Positions 13,273 to 19,728 of a stretch of DNA of 20,808 bases are shown here, piece by piece. Positions within the stretch are counted from its first letter, which is position 1. Each line of letters starts with the position of its first letter. Under the pieces are notes generated by a model that did not search any database, was not told the origin of the DNA, and saw only the letters and a program-made list of their open reading frames with translations. This stretch comes from CAYOPE01 sp964405805. Lineage in GTDB: Bacteria; Patescibacteriota; Doudnabacteria; UBA920; O2-02-FULL-48-8. The position numbers were made by a program, and so were the translations under genes. The stretch spans positions 1 through 20,808 of the forward strand of contig CAYOPE010000016.1 of assembly GCA_964405805.1 (NCBI GenBank), written 5' to 3'.

Positions 13273-13301
13273 AGTTTATCGAAATTTTCTACTGGAATCA
13301 A
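13273..13301 (-). promoter_or_regulatory. Possible promoter of the Rrf2-type gene
   Basis: On the minus strand TTGATT (13296-13301), a 17-base spacer and TAAACT (13273-13278), giving a leader of about 15 bases that carries the Shine-Dalgarno sequence. Confidence 0.45.
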
Positions 13302-13312
13302 GCCTTCAAATT

Positions 13313-13338
13313 TGCTATAATATAGATACCCACAAGGG
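13313..13338 (+). promoter_or_regulatory. gyrB promoter and ribosome binding site
   Basis: TGCTATAAT: extended -10 with TATAAT at 13316-13321. AAGGG (13334-13338) lies eight bases before ATG 13347. gyrB is thus one of the few AT-richer genes here with a visible Shine-Dalgarno-like sequence. The promoter region overlaps that of the divergent regulator. Confidence 0.6.
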
Positions 13339-13346
13339 TTATTTTT

Positions 13347-15371
13347 ATGGCTAAAAACGAGAAGAAAGACGAAGTGGAAAAACAGCTAAATAAAGAATAC
13401 ACAGCTGAGCAGATTACAGTGCTTGAGGGTCTTGAACCTGTGCGCAAAAGACCGGGCATGTACATTGGTAACACGGCGAAAGAAGGCTTTCATCATTTGC
13501 TGAAGGAAGTCGTGGACAATGCCATCGATGAAGCCATGGCTGGGCATGCCAAGAGAGTTGACATCACGATCTACAAAGATAACTCCGCATCAGTTCAGGA
13601 TGATGGCCGCGGGATTCCAGTAGATATTCATAAGCAGACGAAGAAATCAGCACTGGAAACTGTTTTGACAGTGCTTCATGCCGGCGGTAAATTCGGTGGC
13701 GATGCCTCTGGTTACAAGGTTTCAGGCGGACTTCACGGAGTCGGTGTTTCGGTAGTCAATGCTCTTTCAGAATGGGTCAAAGCAGAGGTCCGTCGGGATG
13801 GAAAAATTTACACACAAGAGTACAAGCGCGGTAAGCCCACAGGCAAGGTCAAATTAGTTGGTAAAATTCTACCCAAGGATCCATGGCAGCGCGGCACGAA
13901 AATTTCTTACAAGCCTGACCCAGAAGTTTTCACAGTATTAGATTTTGATATCAAATATGTTCTGGATCACTATCGTCAGCAGGCATATCTGACTCGTGGC
14001 GTGCATTTGGTCATCACAGATGAGCGCAATGGATTTACTTATCAATATTACTTTGAGGGTGGATTGGTCTCGTACATTCAGCACATCAATCGCAATAAGG
14101 TTGTAAAAACTCAGCCTTTCTATGTGACGAAGACTACAGACAATGTCATGGTTGAGTGCGCGATCCAGTATACAGATGAATTTTCAGAGACTGTCCTGAC
14201 TTTTGCCAACAACATTCACACACCAGAAGGCGGCATGCACATGACAGGTTTCAGATCCGCTTTGACGCGCTCGCTCAATAGTTATGCTGTGAAAAACGGC
14301 TACTTTAAGGAGAATGACAAAGTTTCAGGGGAAGATATGCGCGAAGGTCTGACAGCGATTGTCTCGGTCAAACTGCCAAATCCGCAGTTCGAAGGTCAGA
14401 CCAAGGCCAAGCTTGGCAATGCTGAAGTCAGAGGAATAGTGGAAGATGTGGTCGGCCAAGGACTGGAGTTCTGGCTGGAAGAACACCCAGCCGATGCTGG
14501 CAAAATTTTAGAAAAAGTTTTGCTGGCTGCAAAGGCCCGGTTAGCCGCGCGTGCCGCTAGAGATGCTGTGATCCGGAAAGGAGTACTGGAAGGATTGGCA
14601 CTTCCTGGCAAACTGGCTGATTGCTCAGAATCAGACCCAGCTGCCTCTGAGCTCTACATCGTAGAGGGAGACTCAGCTGGTGGATCAGCCAAACAGGGAC
14701 GCGACCGAAGATTTCAGGCGATTCTGCCTCTTCGTGGAAAGATTTTGAACGTAGAGCGAGCCCGACTAGACAAAATGCTGTCCAACCAAGAAATAAAAAA
14801 TCTCGTGATCGCCATGGGAGCCGGAGTGGGCGATCAGTTTAACGTCGAAAATCTTCGTTACCACAGAATTATCATCATGACTGATGCTGACGTGGATGGC
14901 GCGCATATCCGGACCTTATTGCTCACACTTTTTTATCGCTATTTCCCGAGCATCATTGCCAATGGTTATCTGTACATTGCGCAGCCGCCACTTTTCCGCG
15001 TCCAGAAAGGCAAAGACGTAGAATATGCTTTTTCAGAAAAGCAAAGAGATCAGACTATTGAAAAGTTTTTGAAAGAGTCCAAAGATAAAAAAGCTGCGAA
15101 ACAGAAAGTCAATGAAGAAGAGCTTGTCGAATCCGGCGAAGTAAGTGTTCGCGGCGTAAACATTCAGCGCTACAAAGGTCTTGGAGAAATGAATCCAGGT
15201 CAGCTATGGGAAACGACTATGGATCCTCAGAATCGTGTCATGCTTCAGGTCAATGTAGATGACGCTGAGCGCGCCAGCAAAATTTTCGAAATGCTCATGG
15301 GTGACGAAGTCGCTCCGAGAAAGAATTTCATCCAGACCCATGCGAAAACCGTAAAAAACCTAGACATTTAG
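13347..15371 (+). CDS. gyrB: DNA gyrase subunit B
   Basis: A 674-residue type IIA topoisomerase ATPase subunit. GHKL ATPase motifs: VRKRPGMYIGNT, EVVDNAIDEAMAGH (about 54-67), DDGRGIPVDIH, and GGKFGGDASGYKVSGGLHGVGVSVVNAL with the ATP-lid glycines. The transducer lysine loop is QTKAKLGN. The TOPRIM domain has EGDSAGGSA (about 438-446, catalytic Glu), PLRGKILNVE and IIIMTDADVDGAHIRTLLL (about 509-527, the DxD Mg site). The C-terminal tail has RYKGLGEMNPGQLWETTMDP. With GyrA it introduces negative supercoils using ATP. Length and motifs fit GyrB; ParE is less likely but cannot be fully excluded without GyrA. Followed by the secE operon with its own promoter. Confidence 0.95.
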   Translation: MAKNEKKDEVEKQLNKEYTAEQITVLEGLEPVRKRPGMYIGNTAKEGFHHLLKEVVDNAIDEAMAGHAKRVDITIYKDNSASVQDDGRGIPVDIHKQTKKSALETVLTVLHAGGKFGGDASGYKVSGGLHGVGVSVVNALSEWVKAEVRRDGKIYTQEYKRGKPTGKVKLVGKILPKDPWQRGTKISYKPDPEVFTVLDFDIKYVLDHYRQQAYLTRGVHLVITDERNGFTYQYYFEGGLVSYIQHINRNKVVKTQPFYVTKTTDNVMVECAIQYTDEFSETVLTFANNIHTPEGGMHMTGFRSALTRSLNSYAVKNGYFKENDKVSGEDMREGLTAIVSVKLPNPQFEGQTKAKLGNAEVRGIVEDVVGQGLEFWLEEHPADAGKILEKVLLAAKARLAARAARDAVIRKGVLEGLALPGKLADCSESDPAASELYIVEGDSAGGSAKQGRDRRFQAILPLRGKILNVERARLDKMLSNQEIKNLVIAMGAGVGDQFNVENLRYHRIIIMTDADVDGAHIRTLLLTLFYRYFPSIIANGYLYIAQPPLFRVQKGKDVEYAFSEKQRDQTIEKFLKESKDKKAAKQKVNEEELVESGEVSVRGVNIQRYKGLGEMNPGQLWETTMDPQNRVMLQVNVDDAERASKIFEMLMGDEVAPRKNFIQTHAKTVKNLDI

Positions 15372-15395
15372 ACGGCTTGCGTTATTTTATAGCTA

Positions 15396-15433
15396 TGGTA
15401 TAATACTGTTAATCAAAGCCCGCGAGGGCTTTT
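15396..15433 (+). promoter_or_regulatory. Promoter and leader hairpin of the secE-nusG-rplKA operon
   Basis: TGGTATAAT with TATAAT at 15399-15404 is an extended -10 box. The leader then forms AAAGCCC-GCGA-GGGCTTT (15415-15432), a 7-bp stem with a GNRA-type loop followed by one more T, just before AAGG and ATG 15446. The hairpin is too weak in its T-run for an efficient terminator and may be a partial attenuator or an mRNA stabiliser. Confidence 0.55.
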
Positions 15434-15445
15434 AAAAAAGGCAAA

Positions 15446-15631
15446 ATGACAAACCCTCTCCAATTTATAAAAGAAGCCAGAGCAGAGCTGACCAAAGTCG
15501 TCTGGCCATCGCGAAAAGAGACTATTCGGATTACGATTACAGTAGTTTTGCTTTCTTTGGCAGTCGCGATCTTTTTGGGAGCTGCAGACTATGGCCTGAC
15601 GAAGCTGTTTGAGTATATTGTCAATAGATAA
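15446..15631 (+). CDS. secE: Preprotein translocase subunit SecE
   Basis: A 61-residue single-span SecE. The conserved amphipathic motif is EARAELTKVVWPSRKETI (residues 10-27), followed by one membrane helix at about 28-50. SecE clamps SecY in the protein-export channel. The short form is usual outside the Enterobacteria. AAGG lies six bases before ATG. Its TAA overlaps the next ATG by one base (TAATG). Confidence 0.93.
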   Translation: MTNPLQFIKEARAELTKVVWPSRKETIRITITVVLLSLAVAIFLGAADYGLTKLFEYIVNR

Positions 15632-15984
15632 TGACTCTAAAAAAAGCTTTTGTATTTATTCTTTGTGTGTTTCTGGCAAGCGTGCTATTGTCTGTGACTG
15701 GAGTCGCGAAACGCTTTGAATATGTGGATGTTCCATTGCACATTCTTGGGGGATTGGGTTGGGCCATGGTCGCGGTTGTAGCTTTGCATAAGACAAGTAA
15801 GCAGCCGTGGTGGATTCAGTTATTTTTTACGATAGGTGTTGTGTTACTTGTAGGTTTACTTTGGGAGTTTGCGGAATTCGCAGCTCAGTCACTACTCGGT
15901 GCGCAGACCTGGAGAGATACTTTGGGTGACCTATTCAATGATTCATTGGGTGCGATTCTTGGTTGGATAATTTATCTAAAATAA
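15631..15984 (+). CDS. Small membrane protein, DUF2238-like, between secE and nusG
   Basis: A 117-residue membrane protein with four likely helices (about 5-22, 35-53, 62-80, 97-115). The pattern DVPLHILGG, LLWEFAEF and DTLGDLFNDSLGAILGW resembles the DUF2238/YjdF type of small membrane protein, in which the WEF-E and DTxxDxxxDxxGA motifs are conserved. Function unknown. It overlaps the secE stop by one base and ends one base before the nusG start, so it is translationally coupled to both. An extra gene at this place in an otherwise conserved operon is unusual and hints at co-expression with the translocon. Confidence 0.7.
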   Translation: MTLKKAFVFILCVFLASVLLSVTGVAKRFEYVDVPLHILGGLGWAMVAVVALHKTSKQPWWIQLFFTIGVVLLVGLLWEFAEFAAQSLLGAQTWRDTLGDLFNDSLGAILGWIIYLK

Positions 15985-15985
15985 T

Positions 15986-16531
15986 ATGGCTCGTCAGCAA
16001 GTAACAGGTGAAAAACATTGGTACGTACTACACACATACTCAGGCTATGAGGATAGTGTGGCATTTAATCTTCATCAACGTATCGAATCCATGGGCATGG
16101 AAGATAAGATTTTCAATGTACTAGTGCCTAAGGAAAAGAAGATTAAGATCAAAGATGGCAAAAGGACCACAGTCGAAGAGAAAATTTTCCCTGGTTACGT
16201 TTTGGTTGAGATGATCGTCACGGATGACTCGTGGTACGTGGTACGAAATACTCCAAATGTCACCGGTTTCGTGGGATCAGGTACTATTCCTACGCCGATT
16301 TCTGAAACTGAGATTGGTTCACTTCAGAAGCGCATGGGTGTGGAGGAGCCGAAGTACAAGATTGATGTGAAAGTCAGCGATCTAGTCCGTATCATGGACG
16401 GTCCATTTAAGGACTACGAAGGTAAGGTCTCTGAAACTGATGACGAGAAAGGCAAAGTGAAAGTTTTGGTTTCTATCTTCGGCCGCGAAACCCCGATTGA
16501 GCTAGACTTTCTGCAAATTAAGAAAATATAA
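15986..16531 (+). CDS. nusG: Transcription termination/antitermination factor NusG
   Basis: A 181-residue NusG. The NGN domain covers about residues 9-112, with KHWYVLHTYSGYED, KIFPGYVLVEM and WYVVRNTPNVTGFVG. A linker with the conserved PISE leads to the KOW domain at about 128-181 with VRIMDGPFKDYEGKVSE and the final hydrophobic FGRETPIELDFLQI. NusG binds RNA polymerase and couples it to Rho or the ribosome. The start lies one base after the preceding stop. Standard neighbours: secE upstream, rplK and rplA downstream. Confidence 0.96.
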   Translation: MARQQVTGEKHWYVLHTYSGYEDSVAFNLHQRIESMGMEDKIFNVLVPKEKKIKIKDGKRTTVEEKIFPGYVLVEMIVTDDSWYVVRNTPNVTGFVGSGTIPTPISETEIGSLQKRMGVEEPKYKIDVKVSDLVRIMDGPFKDYEGKVSETDDEKGKVKVLVSIFGRETPIELDFLQIKKI

Positions 16532-16541
16532 GGATAATTTT

Positions 16542-16964
16542 ATGGCAAAAAAAGTTAAAATAGTACTCAAAATAGTTTTACCAGCTGGCAAGGCAACTCC
16601 TGGTCAACAGCTAGGTACTTCACTTGGTCCCCACGGTGTGAACATGGGTCAGTTTGTAAAGGAATTTAACGAGCGATCAGCTTCACTTGGCGACACTGTC
16701 GTCCCTGCAGAGATTACAATTTTTGAAGATCGTACTTACACCTTTGTCCTGAAAACTCCTCCAGCATCCGCTCTACTCAGTAAAGCAGCTGGAATCGAAA
16801 AGGGATCAGGAAATCCTCTGAAGAATAAAGTTGGCAGTATTACTAAGGCACAGTTGCGACAAATTGCAGAAACCAAGATGCCAGACTTGAACGCCAACAC
16901 TGTCGAAGCTGCAGAAAAGATTGTCGCAGGCACAGCGCGATCAATGGGGATAGAAATTAAATAA
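16542..16964 (+). CDS. rplK: Ribosomal protein uL11
   Basis: A 140-residue L11. The N-terminal domain has IVLPAGKATPGQQLGTSLGPHGVNMGQF, and the C-terminal RNA-binding domain has FVLKTPPASALLSKAAGIEKGSG and KVGSITKAQLRQIAETKMPDLNA. It binds the GTPase-associated region of 23S rRNA. AAGGA overlaps the nusG stop codon, giving coupled translation. The length is that of the family. Confidence 0.97.
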   Translation: MAKKVKIVLKIVLPAGKATPGQQLGTSLGPHGVNMGQFVKEFNERSASLGDTVVPAEITIFEDRTYTFVLKTPPASALLSKAAGIEKGSGNPLKNKVGSITKAQLRQIAETKMPDLNANTVEAAEKIVAGTARSMGIEIK

Positions 16965-16969
16965 CTATT

Positions 16970-17602
16970 ATGGGAAAAAGATTAGTAAACGCGCAAAAAG
17001 AAATTGATATAACCAAAGCATACCCAGTTGCTGAAGCCTTGGCTTTGGCCAAAAAAACTGCTAACACGAAGTTTGTGGGCAATATCGAAGTTCATGTCAG
17101 ACTTGGCATTGATCCGAAACAGAGCTCCCAGGCAGTTCGTACTACTGTGACTTTGCCTCATGGCACTGGCAAGATAAAGAAAGTTGCAGTGTTTAAAGGC
17201 TCAGAAGGTGAAGAGCTTATCAAAAAGATTAAAGAAACCGAAAAGATCGACTTTGATATTGCGATCGCAGATCCTGCCATGATGCCAAAGCTTGCACAGA
17301 TTGCGAAAATACTTGGTCCAAAGGGTCTAATGCCAAACCCGAAGTCAGGCACTGTGACTGCTGATGTGGACAAGGCTGTGAAAGAATTTTCTTCAGGCAA
17401 AACTGAATTCAAAAACGATGAGTCTGGAAATGTCCACATGATCGTCGGTAAAACTAATTTTTCTGACGAACAGATCCTGGCAAACTACAAAACGTTCATG
17501 GACGCACTCACTGCTTCGAAGCCCGCAGGTCTCAAAAAAGAATTTTTGATGACTGTAACACTTCATGCCACCATGGGTCCAGCAGTAAAAGTCAAAGTAT
17601 AA
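16970..17602 (+). CDS. rplA: Ribosomal protein uL1
   Basis: A 210-residue L1, about 20 residues shorter at the N-terminus than most bacterial L1. Motifs: ITKAYPVAEALALAKKTANTKFVGNIEVHVRLGIDP, VTLPHGTGK, and KILGPKGLMPNPKSGTV, plus GKTEFKNDESGNVHMIVGKTNF. L1 binds 23S rRNA at the stalk and can repress its own operon by binding the mRNA leader. It starts five bases after rplK without a Shine-Dalgarno sequence. A hairpin terminator follows 20 bases after the stop. rplJ/rplL/rpoB are not next to it, unlike in many bacteria. Confidence 0.96.
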   Translation: MGKRLVNAQKEIDITKAYPVAEALALAKKTANTKFVGNIEVHVRLGIDPKQSSQAVRTTVTLPHGTGKIKKVAVFKGSEGEELIKKIKETEKIDFDIAIADPAMMPKLAQIAKILGPKGLMPNPKSGTVTADVDKAVKEFSSGKTEFKNDESGNVHMIVGKTNFSDEQILANYKTFMDALTASKPAGLKKEFLMTVTLHATMGPAVKVKV

Positions 17603-17618
17603 TTCAGCAAACTTGCAG

Positions 17619-17647
17619 TTGACAATACGCCAGAAGTGGCGTATTGT
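17619..17647 (+). promoter_or_regulatory. Promoter whose spacer is a terminator hairpin
   Basis: TTGACA (17619-17624, perfect) and TATTGT (17642-17647) with a 17-base spacer. The same bases hold the rplA terminator, so the promoter for the next gene and the terminator of the ribosomal operon are one structure. The gene start at 17676 would have a leader of about 22 bases with a strong Shine-Dalgarno sequence. Confidence 0.55.
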
Positions 17648-17653
17648 TTTTTA
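17622..17653 (+). terminator. Terminator of the secE-rplA operon
   Basis: ACAATACGCCA (17622-17632), loop GAAG, TGGCGTATTGT (17637-17647): a perfect 11-bp stem, continued by TTTTTT (17648-17653). Confidence 0.9.
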
Positions 17654-17675
17654 TTACGCAGAAGGAGGAACTGCT

Positions 17676-18458
17676 TTGAACAGCACGCCAAGTCTGTGGA
17701 CAGTACTCAAGGTTTGGCTGGGGTACTTTCTGCCATTCCTGCCTTACTGTCCTGCGATCGGAAGGCCGGAAGACGGAGACTGCGCTTTCGTCCAATCCTT
17801 CGGACGCAATAACTACTCTGATTTCGGGCTATCAGCCAGACTCCGTCGGCTTCGGGATCAAGGACGAATGAACGATATCAGAACCTTTGGGCTGCTATAC
17901 AAGGATGGATTCGACGCCGGAGCGCCCAATCGTGCGCTGGCACTAGAAGCCATTATGGATTACCAGAAGTTTGGTGATCCGATTCAGGCGCAGTGGGAAG
18001 TCGCGTTCGCCATGTGGGAGAAGGCCCCTCACTGGTACAGACGGCATGCTACTGAAATCGATTGTGTCTGGCCTACGGAGGACAACTATTTCTCGGCCTA
18101 TCATGTCATCGAGCTCTGCAAGCAGTTGTCGAGACTGCGTCGCAGATATCGGCCGCGTCTGATTGCGCATCCAGCCATGAGAGTTCGAGTCGTGCCGATT
18201 CTCTGGAAACTTACTTTCAATCCTGTGGTCGAATCGGTTTCAATCCGACGTTTCAGGCTCGACCCGCTCTGGGTCTTGGATCAAGACTCAGTTCAGAGGT
18301 GGACGCGAGACTTCGGACAGTGGATTAGGCACGAGACTCCTGGTCGAGCAGCACTTCTACTGATATCTCTTGTCCCCCGGCTCAACAGATTGATTCCAGT
18401 ATCAACTTCATCTCAGCTAGGTCCTTGGCTTGCATTTCTGCCGCCGCAGAGACTTTAA
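17676..18458 (+). CDS. Uncharacterised protein, possibly YdcF/DUF218-like
   Basis: A 260-residue GC-rich gene starting at TTG 17676, chosen because GAAGGAGGA (17661-17669) lies six bases upstream; an earlier in-frame start would lie inside the promoter. The N-terminal segment VLKVWLGYFLPFLPY may be membrane-associated. CAFVQSFGRNN near the start, PTEDNYFSAYHVIELCKQL in the middle and RLIAHPAMRVRVV resemble in order the GG-R, S-T-EN and H-xR motifs of YdcF/SanA-type (DUF218) proteins, but the match is loose. The C-terminal part is rich in Arg and Trp. The TAA stop is in the loop of the terminator. Family assignment is tentative. Confidence 0.55.
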   Translation: MNSTPSLWTVLKVWLGYFLPFLPYCPAIGRPEDGDCAFVQSFGRNNYSDFGLSARLRRLRDQGRMNDIRTFGLLYKDGFDAGAPNRALALEAIMDYQKFGDPIQAQWEVAFAMWEKAPHWYRRHATEIDCVWPTEDNYFSAYHVIELCKQLSRLRRRYRPRLIAHPAMRVRVVPILWKLTFNPVVESVSIRRFRLDPLWVLDQDSVQRWTRDFGQWIRHETPGRAALLLISLVPRLNRLIPVSTSSQLGPWLAFLPPQRL

Positions 18459-18480
18459 TTTGTCTCTCCGGCGGCGTTTT
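18440..18480 (+). terminator. Terminator with the stop codon in its loop
   Basis: GCCGCCG-c-AGAGAC (18440-18453) pairs with GTCTCT-c-CGGCGGC (18462-18475), one C-C mismatch, followed by GTTTTGTT. The TAA stop (18456-18458) of the gene is in the 8-base loop. Confidence 0.85.
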
Positions 18481-18488
18481 GTTATAAT
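18460..18488 (+). promoter_or_regulatory. Promoter nested in the preceding terminator
   Basis: TTGTCT (18460-18465) and perfect TATAAT (18483-18488) with a 17-base spacer. The -35 box lies in the loop and 3' arm of the terminator hairpin and the spacer contains its T-run. It drives the leader and the gene at 18630. Confidence 0.6.
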
Positions 18489-18497
18489 CAAGTCACT

Positions 18498-18560
18498 ATG
18501 CTGATAACCCGGACAAAGCAAATCTGGTCGTCATACGCAGAAAGCACCCTAGGACACTAG
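18498..18560 (+). CDS. Putative 20-residue leader peptide
   Basis: ATG 18498 lies nine bases after TATAAT, near the expected transcript start, and opens a 20-codon frame, MLITRTKQIWSSYAESTLGH, ended by TAG 18558-18560. The stop falls in the strand CACTAGGGG that can pair with the later terminator. A ribosome reading or pausing here would decide which hairpin forms. There is a single Trp codon and no run of one amino acid, so the signal, if any, is not obvious. It is too short to prove coding by composition. Confidence 0.45.
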   Translation: MLITRTKQIWSSYAESTLGH

Positions 18561-18608
18561 GGGATTTCCGCTTTTCACAAACCAAAGCACCCCTAGTGGG
18601 TGTTTTTT
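18545..18608 (+). promoter_or_regulatory. Attenuator: competing antiterminator and terminator hairpins
   Basis: Three mutually exclusive pairings. (1) CCCTAG (18547-18552) with CTAGGG (18557-18562). (2) CACTAGGGG (18555-18563) with CCCCTAGTG (18590-18598), nine perfect pairs. (3) Terminator AGCACCC (18586-18592) with GGGTGTT (18598-18604), loop CTAGT, then a T-run to 18608. Pairing 2 destroys the terminator; pairing 1 frees it. All lie between the promoter and the Shine-Dalgarno sequence of the next gene. Confidence 0.65.
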
Positions 18609-18629
18609 GTTTGCTCAAAGGAGGACGTG

Positions 18630-18857
18630 ATGTGTATACTCGGTATTCTGGAAGTTCCAGGCTCGAAGCCAAGCGTTGCGATTCTTGATGGAGAACATGT
18701 GCTTCCGAAAGGTCACAGGTTTACGCCGATTCTGAGTGCTTCGCACGAGTTGCTTGAGTTCCTACGAGCATCTTTCGGAGACGAGACAATCCTCGACAAT
18801 TGGAAAAAAGGGCAGAGAGTGAACTATCTTTACGAGTATGTCGCAGAGGAGGAATGA
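18630..18857 (+). CDS. Orphan protein (75 aa) under attenuator control
   Basis: A 75-residue GC-rich gene with AAAGGAGGA (18617-18625) four to five bases before ATG 18630. It begins MCILGILEVPGSKPSVAILDGE, suggesting a short beta-rich start, followed by an amphipathic helix (ASHELLEFLRASF) and an acidic C-terminus (YEYVAEEE). There is no membrane segment. Single Cys at residue 2. It is the only gene in its transcript as far as visible, with a 12-bp hairpin at 18870-18902 after it. I do not recognise the family; the elaborate leader upstream suggests its level is controlled by a signal. Confidence 0.6.
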   Translation: MCILGILEVPGSKPSVAILDGEHVLPKGHRFTPILSASHELLEFLRASFGDETILDNWKKGQRVNYLYEYVAEEE

Positions 18858-18869
18858 TATTTTTTGCGC

Positions 18870-18902
18870 AGGAGCTGAAACTCTAAAAAGGTTTCAGCTC
18901 CT
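18870..18902. repeat. 12-bp perfect hairpin after the orphan gene
   Basis: AGGAGCTGAAAC (18870-18881), loop of nine, GTTTCAGCTCCT (18891-18902). Neither strand has a T-run directly after it, although a T-run lies before it on the plus strand (18859-18865). It probably marks the transcript 3' end, but is not a canonical intrinsic terminator. Confidence 0.6.
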
Positions 18903-18927
18903 CGACCTATGAATGAAACATAGTAGG

Positions 18928-18965
18928 ATACGTCTAAAATGTACGATCGCACAAAACAGACGTAT
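18928..18965. promoter_or_regulatory. Inverted repeat upstream of the CofE-like gene
   Basis: ATACGTCT (18928-18935) and AGACGTAT (18958-18965) are perfect inverted 8-mers separated by 22 bases. The right arm ends 11 bases before ATG 18977 and its last bases begin TATGAA, a possible weak -10. It could be an operator or a leader stem. Confidence 0.35.
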
Positions 18966-18976
18966 GAAAATTACTT

Positions 18977-19693
18977 ATGAAACTTATAAAGATTAAAACA
19001 AGAGTTTTTTTGCCGCCGAAAGATGACATCTATGATCTTTTGAAAGCAGTGAAAAAGTTAAACGATGGAGATGTGGTCGTGATTACGTCCAAAGTACTTG
19101 GTATCCACCAAGGACGCTGTATTAAAATTGACCCAAAAGTTAATAAGCGGAAATTGATAAAGCAAGAGGCTGATTATTATAAACTTTCAAGAGTCCGACA
19201 ACAAAAATTTACTTTGACTATCCGAAATCATGTTCTTGGTTTGTCGGCAGGCATCGATGAAAGTAACGCCAACGGGTACTATGTGCTTTTGCCAAATAAC
19301 GTTAACAGTCTGCTAAAAGAAATTTGGCAATATCTGCGCAAGAAGCATAAGATTGGGAATTTAGGTGTTATTGCAACAGACAGTCACACTTTTCCTATGA
19401 GACTTGGCACTATCGGAATCGCGATTGGCTTCTTTGGCTTTGAGCCGCAGAAAAATTACATTGGCAAAAAAGACATATTCGGCAGAAAATATAAATTTAC
19501 TAAAACAGACATTGTCGATGCTCTAGCCATCATGGCTGTGTATGAAATGGGCGAAGGCGACGAGCGTGTGCCTATCGTAATCATTCGCGGAGCAGATCTC
19601 AAGTTTACGACGAGATCGACTTATCGCAAGCTGGTCATGCCTCTGAAAGGCGATATTTATTATCCTTTATTAAAAGTTTTCAAGAAACGGTAA
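18977..19693 (+). CDS. CofE-like (F420-0:gamma-glutamyl ligase family) protein
   Basis: A 238-residue protein of the CofE family. Motifs: NDGDVVVITSKVLGIHQGR (29-47), LSAGIDESNANGYYVLLP (89-106), VIATDSHTFPMRLGTIGIAIGFFGF (131-155), IGKKDIFGRKYKFTKTDIVDALA (162-184) and MGEGDERVPIVIIRG (191-205). CofE adds glutamate to coenzyme F420 using GTP; the family also includes enzymes adding amino acids to other acceptors. No other F420 gene is in the window, and the surrounding genes concern nucleotides, so the true substrate is open. The gene has no good Shine-Dalgarno sequence. It is followed by dcd, which has its own weak promoter-like box. Confidence 0.85.
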   Translation: MKLIKIKTRVFLPPKDDIYDLLKAVKKLNDGDVVVITSKVLGIHQGRCIKIDPKVNKRKLIKQEADYYKLSRVRQQKFTLTIRNHVLGLSAGIDESNANGYYVLLPNNVNSLLKEIWQYLRKKHKIGNLGVIATDSHTFPMRLGTIGIAIGFFGFEPQKNYIGKKDIFGRKYKFTKTDIVDALAIMAVYEMGEGDERVPIVIIRGADLKFTTRSTYRKLVMPLKGDIYYPLLKVFKKR

Positions 19694-19696
19694 ATC

Positions 19697-19705
19697 TGGT
19701 AGAAT
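19697..19705 (+). promoter_or_regulatory. Possible extended -10 promoter of dcd-tmk
   Basis: TGGTAGAAT with TAGAAT at 19700-19705, 23 bases before ATG 19729. No strong -35 box and only a weak AAAGAAAA before the start. Confidence 0.35.
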
Positions 19706-19728
19706 GCATAGGAATTAACCAAAGAAAA

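Noticed and set aside
18870..18902. Hairpin as an ordinary intrinsic terminator
   Set aside because: Neither strand has a T-run directly after the stem.
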